Shown piece after piece: positions 25,588 to 33,574 of a stretch of 64,000 nucleotides of DNA (its first letter is position 1; each line of letters starts with the position of its first letter). The notes beneath the pieces were generated by a model that ran no database searches, had not been told where the DNA came from, and saw only the letters and a list, made by a program, of their open reading frames with translations. Position numbers and translations under genes: made by a program. Source of the DNA: Dehalococcoidia bacterium (GTDB lineage: Bacteria > Chloroflexota > Dehalococcoidia > Lucifugimonadales > Lucifugimonadaceae). The stretch covers positions 1-64,000 of the forward strand of contig JAJEGY010000021.1 of the NCBI GenBank assembly GCA_022819585.1. The letters are read 5' to 3'.

Positions 25588-26091
25588 ATGAGCAAGAGCG
25601 TACTTGGTCTATACGACGATGCGAACCAGGCTGCTGATGCGATGGATGCGTTGAAGGCGGCGGGTTTCCCGCTCGGGACCTTCGATGTCCTGACGGGTAC
25701 GCCCTATCCTGAGGGCGCGTTCGGCGAGCATGTTCCTCAGCATCGATTGTTCAGGTTCCCGGCGTTCGGGGCGATCATCGGATTTACGCTGGCGTTGTTC
25801 CTGACGACGGCGACGCAGATCGCTTATCCGCTGGTCACGGGCGGCAAACCGATCTTGTCGTTGTTTGCGATGCTGGTGATTTTGTATGAGATGTCGATGC
25901 TTTCGGCGGTGATTTCGACGGTGGTGGGTATTGTGATCGAGTCTCGGTTGCCGAATGTGAATCCTGGGGTTTATGACCCGCGGATCACTGAGGGATTGAT
26001 CGGGGTTGTGATTACGACTGAAGATGATCAGGCGGATACGGCGATTGCGGCGCTGAATGGCGCTGGTGCGATGGAGATCAAACAGGCGTGA
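25588..26091 (+). CDS. actD: ACIII subunit ActD
   Basis: 167 residues. A cytoplasmic N-terminal domain (DANQAADAMDALKAAGF...) is followed by two membrane helices (about 53-75 and 90-117) and a C-terminal tail. This is the DUF3341/ActD form. ActD is a peripheral membrane subunit with no cofactor. Its stop overlaps the actE start. Confidence 0.9.
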   Translation: MSKSVLGLYDDANQAADAMDALKAAGFPLGTFDVLTGTPYPEGAFGEHVPQHRLFRFPAFGAIIGFTLALFLTTATQIAYPLVTGGKPILSLFAMLVILYEMSMLSAVISTVVGIVIESRLPNVNPGVYDPRITEGLIGVVITTEDDQADTAIAALNGAGAMEIKQA

Positions 26092-26672
26092 AGCTCTTGA
26101 TCGGTCAGAACTTTTCGAAGACTGCACGGCGCGTCGTGTTGCCGTTGATCGCGGTTTTGCTAGTCGCGGTCAGTGCGGCTGCTTGTGCGGTGCAGGAGTC
26201 GAACACGTATCCGGTTGAGATTTTCTCGGAGATGCACTACTCTCAGTCGACGCGGATGCAGGAGCCGCCGCGGTTAGCGCCAGTTGCGGATGCGGTGCCG
26301 TTTGTGGAGATTGGGACGGAAGATGTATTGGAAGTTCCGGAGTTCAGAGAGCGGCCTTATGATGCGGCTCGGGCTCGGGAGCTGTATCGGATCAACTGCG
26401 CAACATGCCATGGGATGTCGGGGACTGGTGATGGGCCGGCGGCGCAGCATATCACTGCTACACACAGCTACTGGGCACAGACGAATGATTCGCCTTACGT
26501 CGGGCCTGCAGATCTGATCGAAAAACGGGCGACGTATGATCAAGAAGCGATGATCAACTTGATCACAAACGGTGTGATCGTCATGCCCAGGTTCGGCAAC
26601 CTGCTTCCTGAGGAAGACATTCGCGAGATCGCGACTTACATTTACGACCAAAACAACGGTGTTGGTCGCTGA
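26088..26672 (+). CDS. actE: ACIII subunit ActE, monoheme cytochrome c lipoprotein
   Basis: 194 residues from a GTG at 26088. A hydrophobic signal ends in a lipobox (SAAACAV, Cys33). One heme site, CATCH at residues 104-108, follows, with a methionine in VIVMPRFG as likely distal ligand. ActE passes electrons from the pentaheme subunit to the oxidase. No oxidase genes follow in this window, so the terminal acceptor is elsewhere. Confidence 0.92.
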   Translation: MKLLIGQNFSKTARRVVLPLIAVLLVAVSAAACAVQESNTYPVEIFSEMHYSQSTRMQEPPRLAPVADAVPFVEIGTEDVLEVPEFRERPYDAARARELYRINCATCHGMSGTGDGPAAQHITATHSYWAQTNDSPYVGPADLIEKRATYDQEAMINLITNGVIVMPRFGNLLPEEDIREIATYIYDQNNGVGR

Positions 26673-26693
26673 ATACGAGCCTTTTGGTTCATT

Positions 26694-26715
26694 CCTTCGT
26701 CATTTTTGTCGAAGG
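26694..26715. other. Hairpin between actE and ccmH
   Basis: CCTTCG and CGAAGG arms around a T-rich loop in the 57-base gap. No T-tract follows the stem on the + strand, so this is not a classical terminator. It could be an RNA processing or stability element separating act from ccm messages. Confidence 0.3.
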
Positions 26716-26729
26716 GTCTTCGCTGAAGC

Positions 26730-27356
26730 GTGGGGTTGCTGACGTTCGATGAACCCATCGCCATGTGGACGCGAACCATTCTGCTAGTCCGAGGACACTC
26801 GAAACTTCGTTTTTGGGTCGGTCTGGTTTTGGCTGTGTCGGCGGTTGTCTTTGGGGTTGTTGGGGCATGTGTGTGGGAGGAGGATCTGACGACTGATCAG
26901 CGAGTTTATCAGTTGTCTACGCAGTTGATGTGTCCGGTTTGCGATGGGCAGACGTTGGATCAATCTCAGGCTCAGTTGTCGTTGGATATGCAGGAGGTGA
27001 TTCGGCGGAAGGTTGAGGATGGTGAGAGCAATGCTGAGATTCGAGAGTATTTTGTGGATCGGTATGGAGAGGTCGTGTTGGCGTCTCCGAATGCCGGCGG
27101 GTTCAATCTTGTTGTTTGGGTGATGCCGTTGGTGATTTTCGTGGGTGGTGCGTTGCTGGTGGGAAACGCTTTTTTGAATATGCGGCGGCAGAGACGCGCG
27201 GGAAGTGAGAGTTCAGTGAAAGGTGAGGCGGTCGATGATGTTGAGGCGACGGTAGATGTTGATGATTCATTGGGTGAATACCTAGAGCGTGCGGATCGGG
27301 AGATGACGGTGGCAATTGGGCGTCGTGAGATGACTAAAGGCGAGGATAAGGGGTAG
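26730..27356 (+). CDS. ccmH: Cytochrome c maturation protein CcmH
   Basis: 208 residues with an N-terminal membrane helix, the heme-lyase redox motif LMCPVC (Cys68, Cys71 with the GTG start), a three-helix periplasmic domain and a second helix near 130-150. CcmH reduces apocytochrome cysteines for heme attachment in System I. The start could equally be the ATG at 26763; neither has a clear ribosome site. The stop overlaps ccmF as TAGTG. Confidence 0.9.
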   Translation: MGLLTFDEPIAMWTRTILLVRGHSKLRFWVGLVLAVSAVVFGVVGACVWEEDLTTDQRVYQLSTQLMCPVCDGQTLDQSQAQLSLDMQEVIRRKVEDGESNAEIREYFVDRYGEVVLASPNAGGFNLVVWVMPLVIFVGGALLVGNAFLNMRRQRRAGSESSVKGEAVDDVEATVDVDDSLGEYLERADREMTVAIGRREMTKGEDKG

Positions 27357-29452
27357 TGGATCAGATCGGGACAACTGCGATTTGGTTGGGCGTCGCTGTG
27401 TCGGCGTATGCAGTTGTTGCTTCGTTGGTTGGAGCAAGGGCTGGGGTTGGTGAGTTGGTGGTTAGTGGTCGGCGTGCGGTGTATATGGCGTTGCTGGTGG
27501 CGTTTGTGGGGTCGGCGGCGTTGATAGTGGCGTTTTTGACGAATGATTTCAGCATCGAGTACGTCGCTAATAACTCGAACATTGTGATGGGACGCGGGTA
27601 TACGCTGGTGGCGTTCTATGCGGCGAATGAGGGTTCGTTGCTTTACATCACTTTGGCGTTGGCTTTGATGGCGTCGATCAGTGTCCGGTTGGCACCTCAT
27701 CGGTTTTCGGCGGCGATGCCCTACACAGTTGCGATTCTTGCGGTTGTGTTGGCGTTTCTGTTTGGGACGATGGCTACGCTGGCGAATCCGTTTGAGACGT
27801 TGTCGGTGGTTCCGCCGGATGGGCGTGGGATCAATCCGTTGCTGCTGCACCCGGGAATGTATAGCCACCCGCCGTTGATCATGTCAGGGTTGGTCGGGAT
27901 CACGATTCCGTTCGCATTTGCGTCAGGCGCGTTGATTTCGGGTGAGTATGGAGATGATTGGGTGGACATCGCGCGGATCTTCGCAATCGTTATGTGGGGC
28001 ATCCTTGGGATTGGTATGTTGCTCGGCGCGTGGTGGGCGTACACAATCCTTGGCTGGGGTGGATATTGGAGTTGGGACCCGATTGAGAACGTTGCGATGA
28101 TGCCTTGGTTGGTGTTGACGGCATTTATTCACTCGATCATGGTTCAGCGGAGGCGGGGGATGTTTCGGATGTGGAACATTGTTTTAATCGGTATTGCGTT
28201 TGTGTTGGCTCAGCTTGGGATGTCGATCAATCGAGGGGGGAGCGTGGTATCGGTGCACTCGTTCGCGGAGTCGTCGTTGGGGTTGCTGTTCCTTTCGTTC
28301 ATGGTGTTGAGCTTGGTGTTTGCGTTCGGGTTGTTTGTTTGGCGGTATCCGCGGTTGAGGAGTGAACGGGCGATTGAGTCGTTTATGTCGAGAGAGGCTT
28401 CGTTCCTTGTCAATAACTTCCTGTTGCTTGTGGTTACGGCGATTACGTTGTGGGGTGTTGTGTACCCGTTGGTCTCGGGTTTGGCGCGGGATGTGGATGT
28501 TAGTGTTTCGGCACCGTATTTCCATCGGGTGAATGGTCCGGTGCTGCTGTTGATAGTGATAGTGATGGGGATTGGGCCGTTGCTGCCTTGGCGTCGGACG
28601 AGCACGCGTTCGTTGAAGAGATGGTTGATGGCACCTTTGGGTGCGGCGGCGTTGACGGTGATTGGGTTGGTGGCGTTCGGGATTTGGGAGTTTTGGGCGG
28701 TTTTGGGTTTCGCAGCGGTTGTTTTTGCTTTGGTTGCGGTGTTGGAGGAGTGGTGGATGGGTGCGAGGGCTCGGATTGTGAATATGGGGGAGATGCCTTG
28801 GGTTGCTTGGTGGCGGCTGATCAATGGGAATCGACCTCGGCATGGGGGGTATATCGTGCATGTGGCGGTGTTGTCGGTGGCGATTGGGGTTATCGGGACG
28901 CAGTTTTTCGACCAGCGGTACGATGCGGCGATTGGATTGGGTGAGAGTTTAGTGCTGGATGATTATCGGATCGAGTATGTGGACAAGCGGATTGATGATC
29001 GGCCGGACCGGTTGGCGCAGTGGGCCCGGATCGATGTGTACGAGATCGATCCGTCGGATTATGCTGTTGAACAGGCGGCGGCGGATGCGATTGGGAAAGC
29101 GGGGTTTACGGTTGTGACGGAGGAAAGGCCGGGTGATCGGTTGGTGGGCGAGTTGGATCCGAGTCATGAGTTTTTCAGGAATTTCAATCAGGTTTCGGTT
29201 AGGTCAGGTATTAAGACCAGTCCTGTGGAGGACCTTTATGTGATTCCGAGGGATTTTCTTGAGGATGAACGGGTGTCGTTGGCGGTGAGTATCAATCCGT
29301 TGGCGATGTGGCTTTGGATTGCGGGGCCGATCTTTTTGGTGGGGACGGTCGTGGCGTTGTGGCCGCATCCGGCGTTGGAAAGAGTGGCGAGGCGACGAAG
29401 ATCGGGTGAGAGGGTTGCGACGGGTGAACCTGCTGTAGCGTTGGAGTCTTAG
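27356..29452 (+). CDS. ccmF: Cytochrome c heme lyase CcmF
   Basis: 698 residues with many membrane helices. The tryptophan-rich WWD signature GWGGYWSWDPIEN stands near residue 232, with conserved histidines around it (LLHPGMYSHPP). CcmF binds heme and joins it to the CxxCH cysteines in System I maturation. The large periplasmic loop before the last helix (about 525-650) is present. Start GTG overlaps the ccmH stop. Confidence 0.95.
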   Translation: MDQIGTTAIWLGVAVSAYAVVASLVGARAGVGELVVSGRRAVYMALLVAFVGSAALIVAFLTNDFSIEYVANNSNIVMGRGYTLVAFYAANEGSLLYITLALALMASISVRLAPHRFSAAMPYTVAILAVVLAFLFGTMATLANPFETLSVVPPDGRGINPLLLHPGMYSHPPLIMSGLVGITIPFAFASGALISGEYGDDWVDIARIFAIVMWGILGIGMLLGAWWAYTILGWGGYWSWDPIENVAMMPWLVLTAFIHSIMVQRRRGMFRMWNIVLIGIAFVLAQLGMSINRGGSVVSVHSFAESSLGLLFLSFMVLSLVFAFGLFVWRYPRLRSERAIESFMSREASFLVNNFLLLVVTAITLWGVVYPLVSGLARDVDVSVSAPYFHRVNGPVLLLIVIVMGIGPLLPWRRTSTRSLKRWLMAPLGAAALTVIGLVAFGIWEFWAVLGFAAVVFALVAVLEEWWMGARARIVNMGEMPWVAWWRLINGNRPRHGGYIVHVAVLSVAIGVIGTQFFDQRYDAAIGLGESLVLDDYRIEYVDKRIDDRPDRLAQWARIDVYEIDPSDYAVEQAAADAIGKAGFTVVTEERPGDRLVGELDPSHEFFRNFNQVSVRSGIKTSPVEDLYVIPRDFLEDERVSLAVSINPLAMWLWIAGPIFLVGTVVALWPHPALERVARRRRSGERVATGEPAVALES

Positions 29453-29461
29453 GAGTTTAGG

Positions 29462-29836
29462 TTGGCCTCGTTCGTCGGAATCTTGCTTGGCGTGATCATC
29501 GTGATTGTGTTGGTCTACCCGTTTGTTGGGCGACGTCGGGCTATTTCGGATGGTGTGGGTCCGGTAGAGCGTGTGGCGTCGGCGGATACGCTACGGCATC
29601 TGCTTTATCAAGAACCAGTGACTTTGCGCAATGAGATTGAGTCGGGAAACATCACAGGTGATGAGTATGAGGAGCAGCTTGCTGAGTTGCGTGAGAGGGC
29701 TGCGCGGTTGATGCGGGATCGTGCTGAGCGTCGGACGCAGTTGTTGCAGGCTGAGTTGGCGCTTGAGCGGGAAGTGCAACGGATCCGGCAGGTGCGGGTT
29801 GCTGGCGATGTACGTGATGATGAAGGGGAGAGATAA
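29462..29836 (+). CDS. Small CcmI-like membrane protein of the ccm operon
   Basis: 124 residues: one N-terminal helix (residues 3-22), then a charged helical tail with ITGDEYEEQLAELRERAARLMRD and a likely coiled coil. The layout recalls the N-terminal, membrane part of CcmI without its TPR region. TTG start preceded by TAGGAG. Position between ccmF and the next ccm-cluster gene supports a role in apocytochrome delivery; the family is not certain. Confidence 0.7.
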   Translation: MASFVGILLGVIIVIVLVYPFVGRRRAISDGVGPVERVASADTLRHLLYQEPVTLRNEIESGNITGDEYEEQLAELRERAARLMRDRAERRTQLLQAELALEREVQRIRQVRVAGDVRDDEGER

Positions 29837-29840
29837 GGCG

Positions 29841-31082
29841 TTGTTATCTATGCGAAGGGTTATCGTCGAAATCTTCGTAGCGATTGTGTTAGGAAGTTTT
29901 ATGCCGTTATTCTTCTTTGCGACGGCGGTGGCGGCTCAGGATACCGAGGAAATGACGACGCTTTCAGGTCGGATTGTGAATGGCACTGAGGGAGGAGAAG
30001 CGCCAGCGGGATTGACGGTTTTTGCGCTGGTGATCGATGAGGATGCGGAATCGATTGTCGAGCGTGTCAAGTCGATGACTGAGGCGGATGGGAGTTTCGC
30101 TATCGATGTCAAGAGCGTTTCTGAGGGACGTTTCTATCGAGTTGTGGCGGATGACGGGGTGTATACGCCGTTTGTGGACCTGTTGCCAGCTGATGCTGGT
30201 GAAGAGATAACGTTGACGGTCTATGACCGGACGGTGTCGCTTGATGAGATTTCAGTGACGACTTATTCGATAGTGATTCCGGCGATTGATGAGGACAATG
30301 AGGTTTTAGGTGTGTTGGCGGCGGTGAATCTGGTTAATTCTGGGGATGAGGTCTACATGGCCGATTTGACTGATCCGAACTTGACCGGTTTCAATCTGAT
30401 GAGGTTCAATCTGCCGACGGGTTTCCAGCAGTTGACAGTGGAGTCTGATCTTCCAAGTGGGAACGTGATGGAGATTGATACGGGTTTCGCGATCTCGAAC
30501 CCTGTGCCCCCGGGCGAGTACAGCATGGTGATCAGTTACAGCGCGTCGTTTGCTGATGGCGTGTTTGAGTATCCGTTTCGGTTGCCGTTCGGGGCTGAGA
30601 ATGTGACGGTGTTGATTCCTGAAGGTTCGGGCGAAGTGACGGGTCTGGGGTTGACACGAGCAGACACGGCAGTGATCGGCGATGCCCGTTACGTGCAATA
30701 TGAAGGATCGAATTTCGAGCGACGCGCGGAGCTGGGATTGCGGATTACGGGGTTGCCGCGACCGAATGTGACGAGCGAGTTTTTCGAGTTTCTGGGCAGC
30801 AACGAGGCTAGGATTGCGATTGTGGCGAGTGTTGTGATCGCGATGATGGGGATCGTTGCTTATGTAGTCGTGTTGTCGCGGCGGCAAGCGCGAACGTCCG
30901 CTGCTGGAGGCGTTGTTTCGGATGGTGAGTCGAGTAATACTCGATCTCATCTGGTGATGGCGATTGCGGAGTTGGATGAGATGCATGAGCTTGGGAAGAT
31001 TGAGGAAGCGGAGTACATGAGTCGACGACGGCAATTGGTGCAGCAGGTGATTGACGCTGAGGATGATTCACCTGGGGTCTGA
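29841..31082 (+). CDS. Membrane-anchored beta-domain protein of the ccm operon
   Basis: About 413 residues. A signal or membrane helix opens the protein. A carboxypeptidase-regulatory-like beta domain follows (TLSGRIVNGTEGG..., DGSFAIDV), then a larger beta-rich region, one C-terminal helix (about 320-342) and a short helical tail (IAELDEMHELGKIEEAEYMSRRRQLVQQ) like the end of the small protein before it. Start is TTG 29841 with GGGGAG ten bases before it; ATG 29850 is the alternative. I do not recognise the whole protein. It may act as a periplasmic chaperone in cytochrome c assembly. Confidence 0.7.
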   Translation: MLSMRRVIVEIFVAIVLGSFMPLFFFATAVAAQDTEEMTTLSGRIVNGTEGGEAPAGLTVFALVIDEDAESIVERVKSMTEADGSFAIDVKSVSEGRFYRVVADDGVYTPFVDLLPADAGEEITLTVYDRTVSLDEISVTTYSIVIPAIDEDNEVLGVLAAVNLVNSGDEVYMADLTDPNLTGFNLMRFNLPTGFQQLTVESDLPSGNVMEIDTGFAISNPVPPGEYSMVISYSASFADGVFEYPFRLPFGAENVTVLIPEGSGEVTGLGLTRADTAVIGDARYVQYEGSNFERRAELGLRITGLPRPNVTSEFFEFLGSNEARIAIVASVVIAMMGIVAYVVVLSRRQARTSAAGGVVSDGESSNTRSHLVMAIAELDEMHELGKIEEAEYMSRRRQLVQQVIDAEDDSPGV

Positions 31083-31660
31083 TGCCAAGCCGTGCAAAAC
31101 CTCTGTTGGTAGTGGGTATTCCCCTGCTGATCTTTGTTGTCGTGCTCGTGGTAGGAATGGTGCGATCTGGTCGAGACGGTGGTCCTCCAGGTGTGAATGA
31201 GAAGTTGGGTGAGGTTGCGGTGACGACGGAGAAGAACGCGGATTTTCTTGTGACGACGTTGGATGGGCGTGAGTTGAGATTGAGCGATTTGCGGGGATCG
31301 ATCGTGATGGTGGACTTTTGGTCGTCGTGGTGCCCGCCTTGTCGGGCCGAGGCTCCGGTTCTTGTTGAGGCGTACGAGAGATGGTCGAAACTCGGGGTAG
31401 AGTTCGTGGGGATCTCGATTTGGGATGATGAAGATGAAGTGAGGGATTTTGTGATGCGTCACGGGATTGCGTATCCGAATGCGATTGATGATGACGGTGG
31501 TATCGCCGTTGAGTTTGGGGTTAAAGGGATCCCTGAGAAGTTCTTCGTCAATGCTGAAGGCGAGATAGTTCGAAAAGTGAATGGCCCTAACACATCACAG
31601 TCGTTGGACGAGGTGCTGACGGAGATGAGTGATGCGGCTATAGGGATTGGTGGAAATTAG
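31082..31660 (+). CDS. TlpA/ResA-type thioredoxin-like protein
   Basis: 192 residues with an N-terminal anchor helix (residues 8-26) and a thioredoxin fold carrying CPPC at Cys83/Cys86 in SSWCPPCRAEAPVL and a cis-proline segment GIPEKFFVN. Such proteins reduce apocytochrome c cysteines outside the membrane (CcmG/ResA role). Its start overlaps the previous stop, making it the last gene of the maturation cluster. Confidence 0.92.
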   Translation: MPSRAKPLLVVGIPLLIFVVVLVVGMVRSGRDGGPPGVNEKLGEVAVTTEKNADFLVTTLDGRELRLSDLRGSIVMVDFWSSWCPPCRAEAPVLVEAYERWSKLGVEFVGISIWDDEDEVRDFVMRHGIAYPNAIDDDGGIAVEFGVKGIPEKFFVNAEGEIVRKVNGPNTSQSLDEVLTEMSDAAIGIGGN

Positions 31661-31700
31661 AATCTAAAGGTTGAAATTCAGCGAAACGAACGGGTGAAAG

Positions 31701-32234
31701 ATGGAACATAAGGGATTTACCCTCTGGTTCACCGGACTGTCCGGTGCTGGCAAGACCACGATCGGTGACATGATCCTGGAGCGACTGCGCGCCAACGGTG
31801 CCAAGGCGGAGATATTGGACGGTGACGTCGTCAGGACGAACCTTAGCGTCGGGCTTGGTTTCTCGAAAGAGGATCGAGACACGAATATCCGCAGGATCGG
31901 CTTCGTGAGTGAACTACTGGCACGCAACGGGGTGATCTGTATCGTTGCTGCGATATCGCCTTACAAGGCGATTCGGGACGAGGTGCGAGATCAGCATGAG
32001 AACTTCGTCGAGGTTTTTGCCTCGTGCGAGTTAGACGCGTTGATCGAACGGGATGTCAAGGGCCTTTACAAGATGGCTCTTGAAGGTCGGATCGAGAACT
32101 TCACTGGTGTATCTGACCCGTATGAACCGCCAACCGAACCGGAGATAGTTTTCCGATCAGATCTTGAGGCTCCCGAAGAGAGTGCCGAGAAGGTGTGGAA
32201 CAAGCTGGCGGAGATGGGGTTAATTTCGCCGTAA
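31701..32234 (+). CDS. cysC: Adenylylsulfate kinase CysC
   Basis: 177 residues. The Walker A motif GLSGAGKTT is at residues 12-20, followed by DGDVVR, GFSKEDRDTNIRR, the CIVAAISPY segment and LYKMALEGRIENFTGVSDPYE, all diagnostic of APS kinase, which makes PAPS. No sulfurylase or reductase gene adjoins it. It is followed almost at once by the fatty-acid cluster, so it may be only a co-transcribed passenger. The ATG at 31701 follows a weak GTGAAAG. Confidence 0.95.
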   Translation: MEHKGFTLWFTGLSGAGKTTIGDMILERLRANGAKAEILDGDVVRTNLSVGLGFSKEDRDTNIRRIGFVSELLARNGVICIVAAISPYKAIRDEVRDQHENFVEVFASCELDALIERDVKGLYKMALEGRIENFTGVSDPYEPPTEPEIVFRSDLEAPEESAEKVWNKLAEMGLISP

Positions 32235-32239
32235 GCGGC

Positions 32240-33055
32240 GTGAATACCAAGGTTCGGCGCCCCGCGGAACCGCAAATGGATAGCGAAGAACGGTCCAAAG
32301 CGATGGAAGCGGCGTACAAGCTGCTTGAAACGCCGCGGGCACATCTTCGCGTGAAGTTCGAGCAGACCGACGAAGCGGTCTTGCTTTTGTATCGAGACGA
32401 CGTGCTGACCGGCGTGTCGTTGGACAGTTCGGGCATCAATGCAGCATCGGCGATGGCGGTGGCTCTAGGGGTGGATGTTCCCCCGTCGGGAGACGCCGTG
32501 GAGGTACTGGCTTCGACCGGCTTGCTGTATCGAGTGTTGGCGATATCGGATCTAGATTTCGACAATCCAGCATCTTTCGATCTTGCCAACCATCTGGTGA
32601 ATGAAGCGATCGATATGCAACGCAGCGCGAGGAGCGCGGGAAGCGGGAGTCGAGCGATGGAATTGAGTGATTTGGAGTCGGGCTTGGAATTCGGTCCGTA
32701 TGTCATTGACTTTTCACAGTCTGAATCGCAGGCGTATCTTGATGCGACGGGTGATGACGATACGCCGGATGGGTTTGGGGAGCATGTTCATCCATTGCAC
32801 CTCGACGCGTTCGTGCTCAGCAGGCTGATCGAAGAGATCGGGATAGTTGAGAACAGGATCGAGACGGTGCATGCTGGACAGCAGATGACGGTGCACAAGC
32901 AGGTCTGGCCGGGCGATTTGATAGTCGCTAATGCCACGTTGAAGAGTTGCTCTAACCGGCGCGGCAGCATCTGGGCGGTTTTCGAGACCGCGTTCACTGG
33001 CGAAAACGGTGATCGAGTCGCTGTCTCGAGTTCGACGATCATCATGATGCCGTGA
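32240..33055 (+). CDS. Hot-dog fold HadA-like protein with unknown N-terminal domain
   Basis: 271 residues from GTG 32240 (ATG 32276 is the alternative). The C-terminal half is a MaoC/HadA-like hot-dog domain (FGPYVIDFSQSESQAYLDATGDD..., HAGQQMTVHKQVWPGDLIV) lacking the catalytic Asp/His pair of hydratase 2. The N-terminal ~120 residues (ERSKAMEAAYKLLETPRAHL...) are helical and I do not recognise them. It adjoins a catalytic MaoC gene 27 bases downstream. By analogy with mycobacterial HadA-HadB, the two may form a heterodimeric 3-hydroxyacyl-ACP dehydratase. Confidence 0.7.
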   Translation: MNTKVRRPAEPQMDSEERSKAMEAAYKLLETPRAHLRVKFEQTDEAVLLLYRDDVLTGVSLDSSGINAASAMAVALGVDVPPSGDAVEVLASTGLLYRVLAISDLDFDNPASFDLANHLVNEAIDMQRSARSAGSGSRAMELSDLESGLEFGPYVIDFSQSESQAYLDATGDDDTPDGFGEHVHPLHLDAFVLSRLIEEIGIVENRIETVHAGQQMTVHKQVWPGDLIVANATLKSCSNRRGSIWAVFETAFTGENGDRVAVSSSTIIMMP

Positions 33056-33082
33056 GCGGAGAAACGAGGGAGGGAGATTGAA

Positions 33083-33493
33083 TTGAATTCACCAATCAAA
33101 GCAGGCGAAGAACTGTCGGGATTTCGACGGATGGTTACGCAAGACCGGGTAACGGCTTATGCCCATGCGTCTGGAGATCACAATCCGATTCATCTCGATG
33201 AGGAGTTTGCGGCGAGTACGCGTTTCGGTCAGAGAATCGCGCATGGGATGTTGAGTCTGGCGTTTGTGTGGGAGATGATGTCGATTAACTACCCGTCTAC
33301 GTGGCATAAAGGCGGGACGGTAAAGACTCGCTTCACCTCCCCGGTAGTTCCGGGTGAAGAGGTAGTAGTTGGAGGATCTGTTAAGCGGTTACGGACGATG
33401 GACGGTAATGAGTTCGTGGAGTGCGATGTGGCGGTGACGCGACCTAACGGAGAAAAGGCGTTGACGGGTTCAGCGACGGTGCCTTTGGAGTGA
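33083..33493 (+). CDS. MaoC-like (R)-3-hydroxyacyl dehydratase, HadB-like
   Basis: 136 residues carrying the full hydratase 2 motif (YAHASGDHNPIHLDEEFA), with Asp32 and His37 as catalytic residues, then TRFGQRIAHGML. It dehydrates (R)-3-hydroxyacyl thioesters. Placed ahead of plsX, fabG and a FabL-type reductase with no fabZ nearby, it is the likely dehydratase of fatty-acid elongation here. TTG start preceded by GGGAGG. Confidence 0.88.
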   Translation: MNSPIKAGEELSGFRRMVTQDRVTAYAHASGDHNPIHLDEEFAASTRFGQRIAHGMLSLAFVWEMMSINYPSTWHKGGTVKTRFTSPVVPGEEVVVGGSVKRLRTMDGNEFVECDVAVTRPNGEKALTGSATVPLE

Positions 33494-33505
33494 GAGTGCG
33501 CCTGT

Positions 33506-33533
33506 TTGGGTGTTCGGGGGACGCGGATATACT
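33506..33533 (+). promoter_or_regulatory. Possible promoter before plsX
   Basis: TTGGGT and TATACT are separated by 16 bases in the 81-base gap between the dehydratase and plsX. This suggests plsX-fabG-fabL can be expressed from their own start site. Not confirmed. Confidence 0.4.
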
Positions 33534-33574
33534 AGTGTGAGCACCGCGAACCCTGACGACGCGGTTGATTTTTC

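Noticed and set aside
31701-32234. Sulfate assimilation operon around cysC
   Set aside because: No other sulfur genes adjoin; the neighbours are cytochrome maturation and fatty-acid genes.
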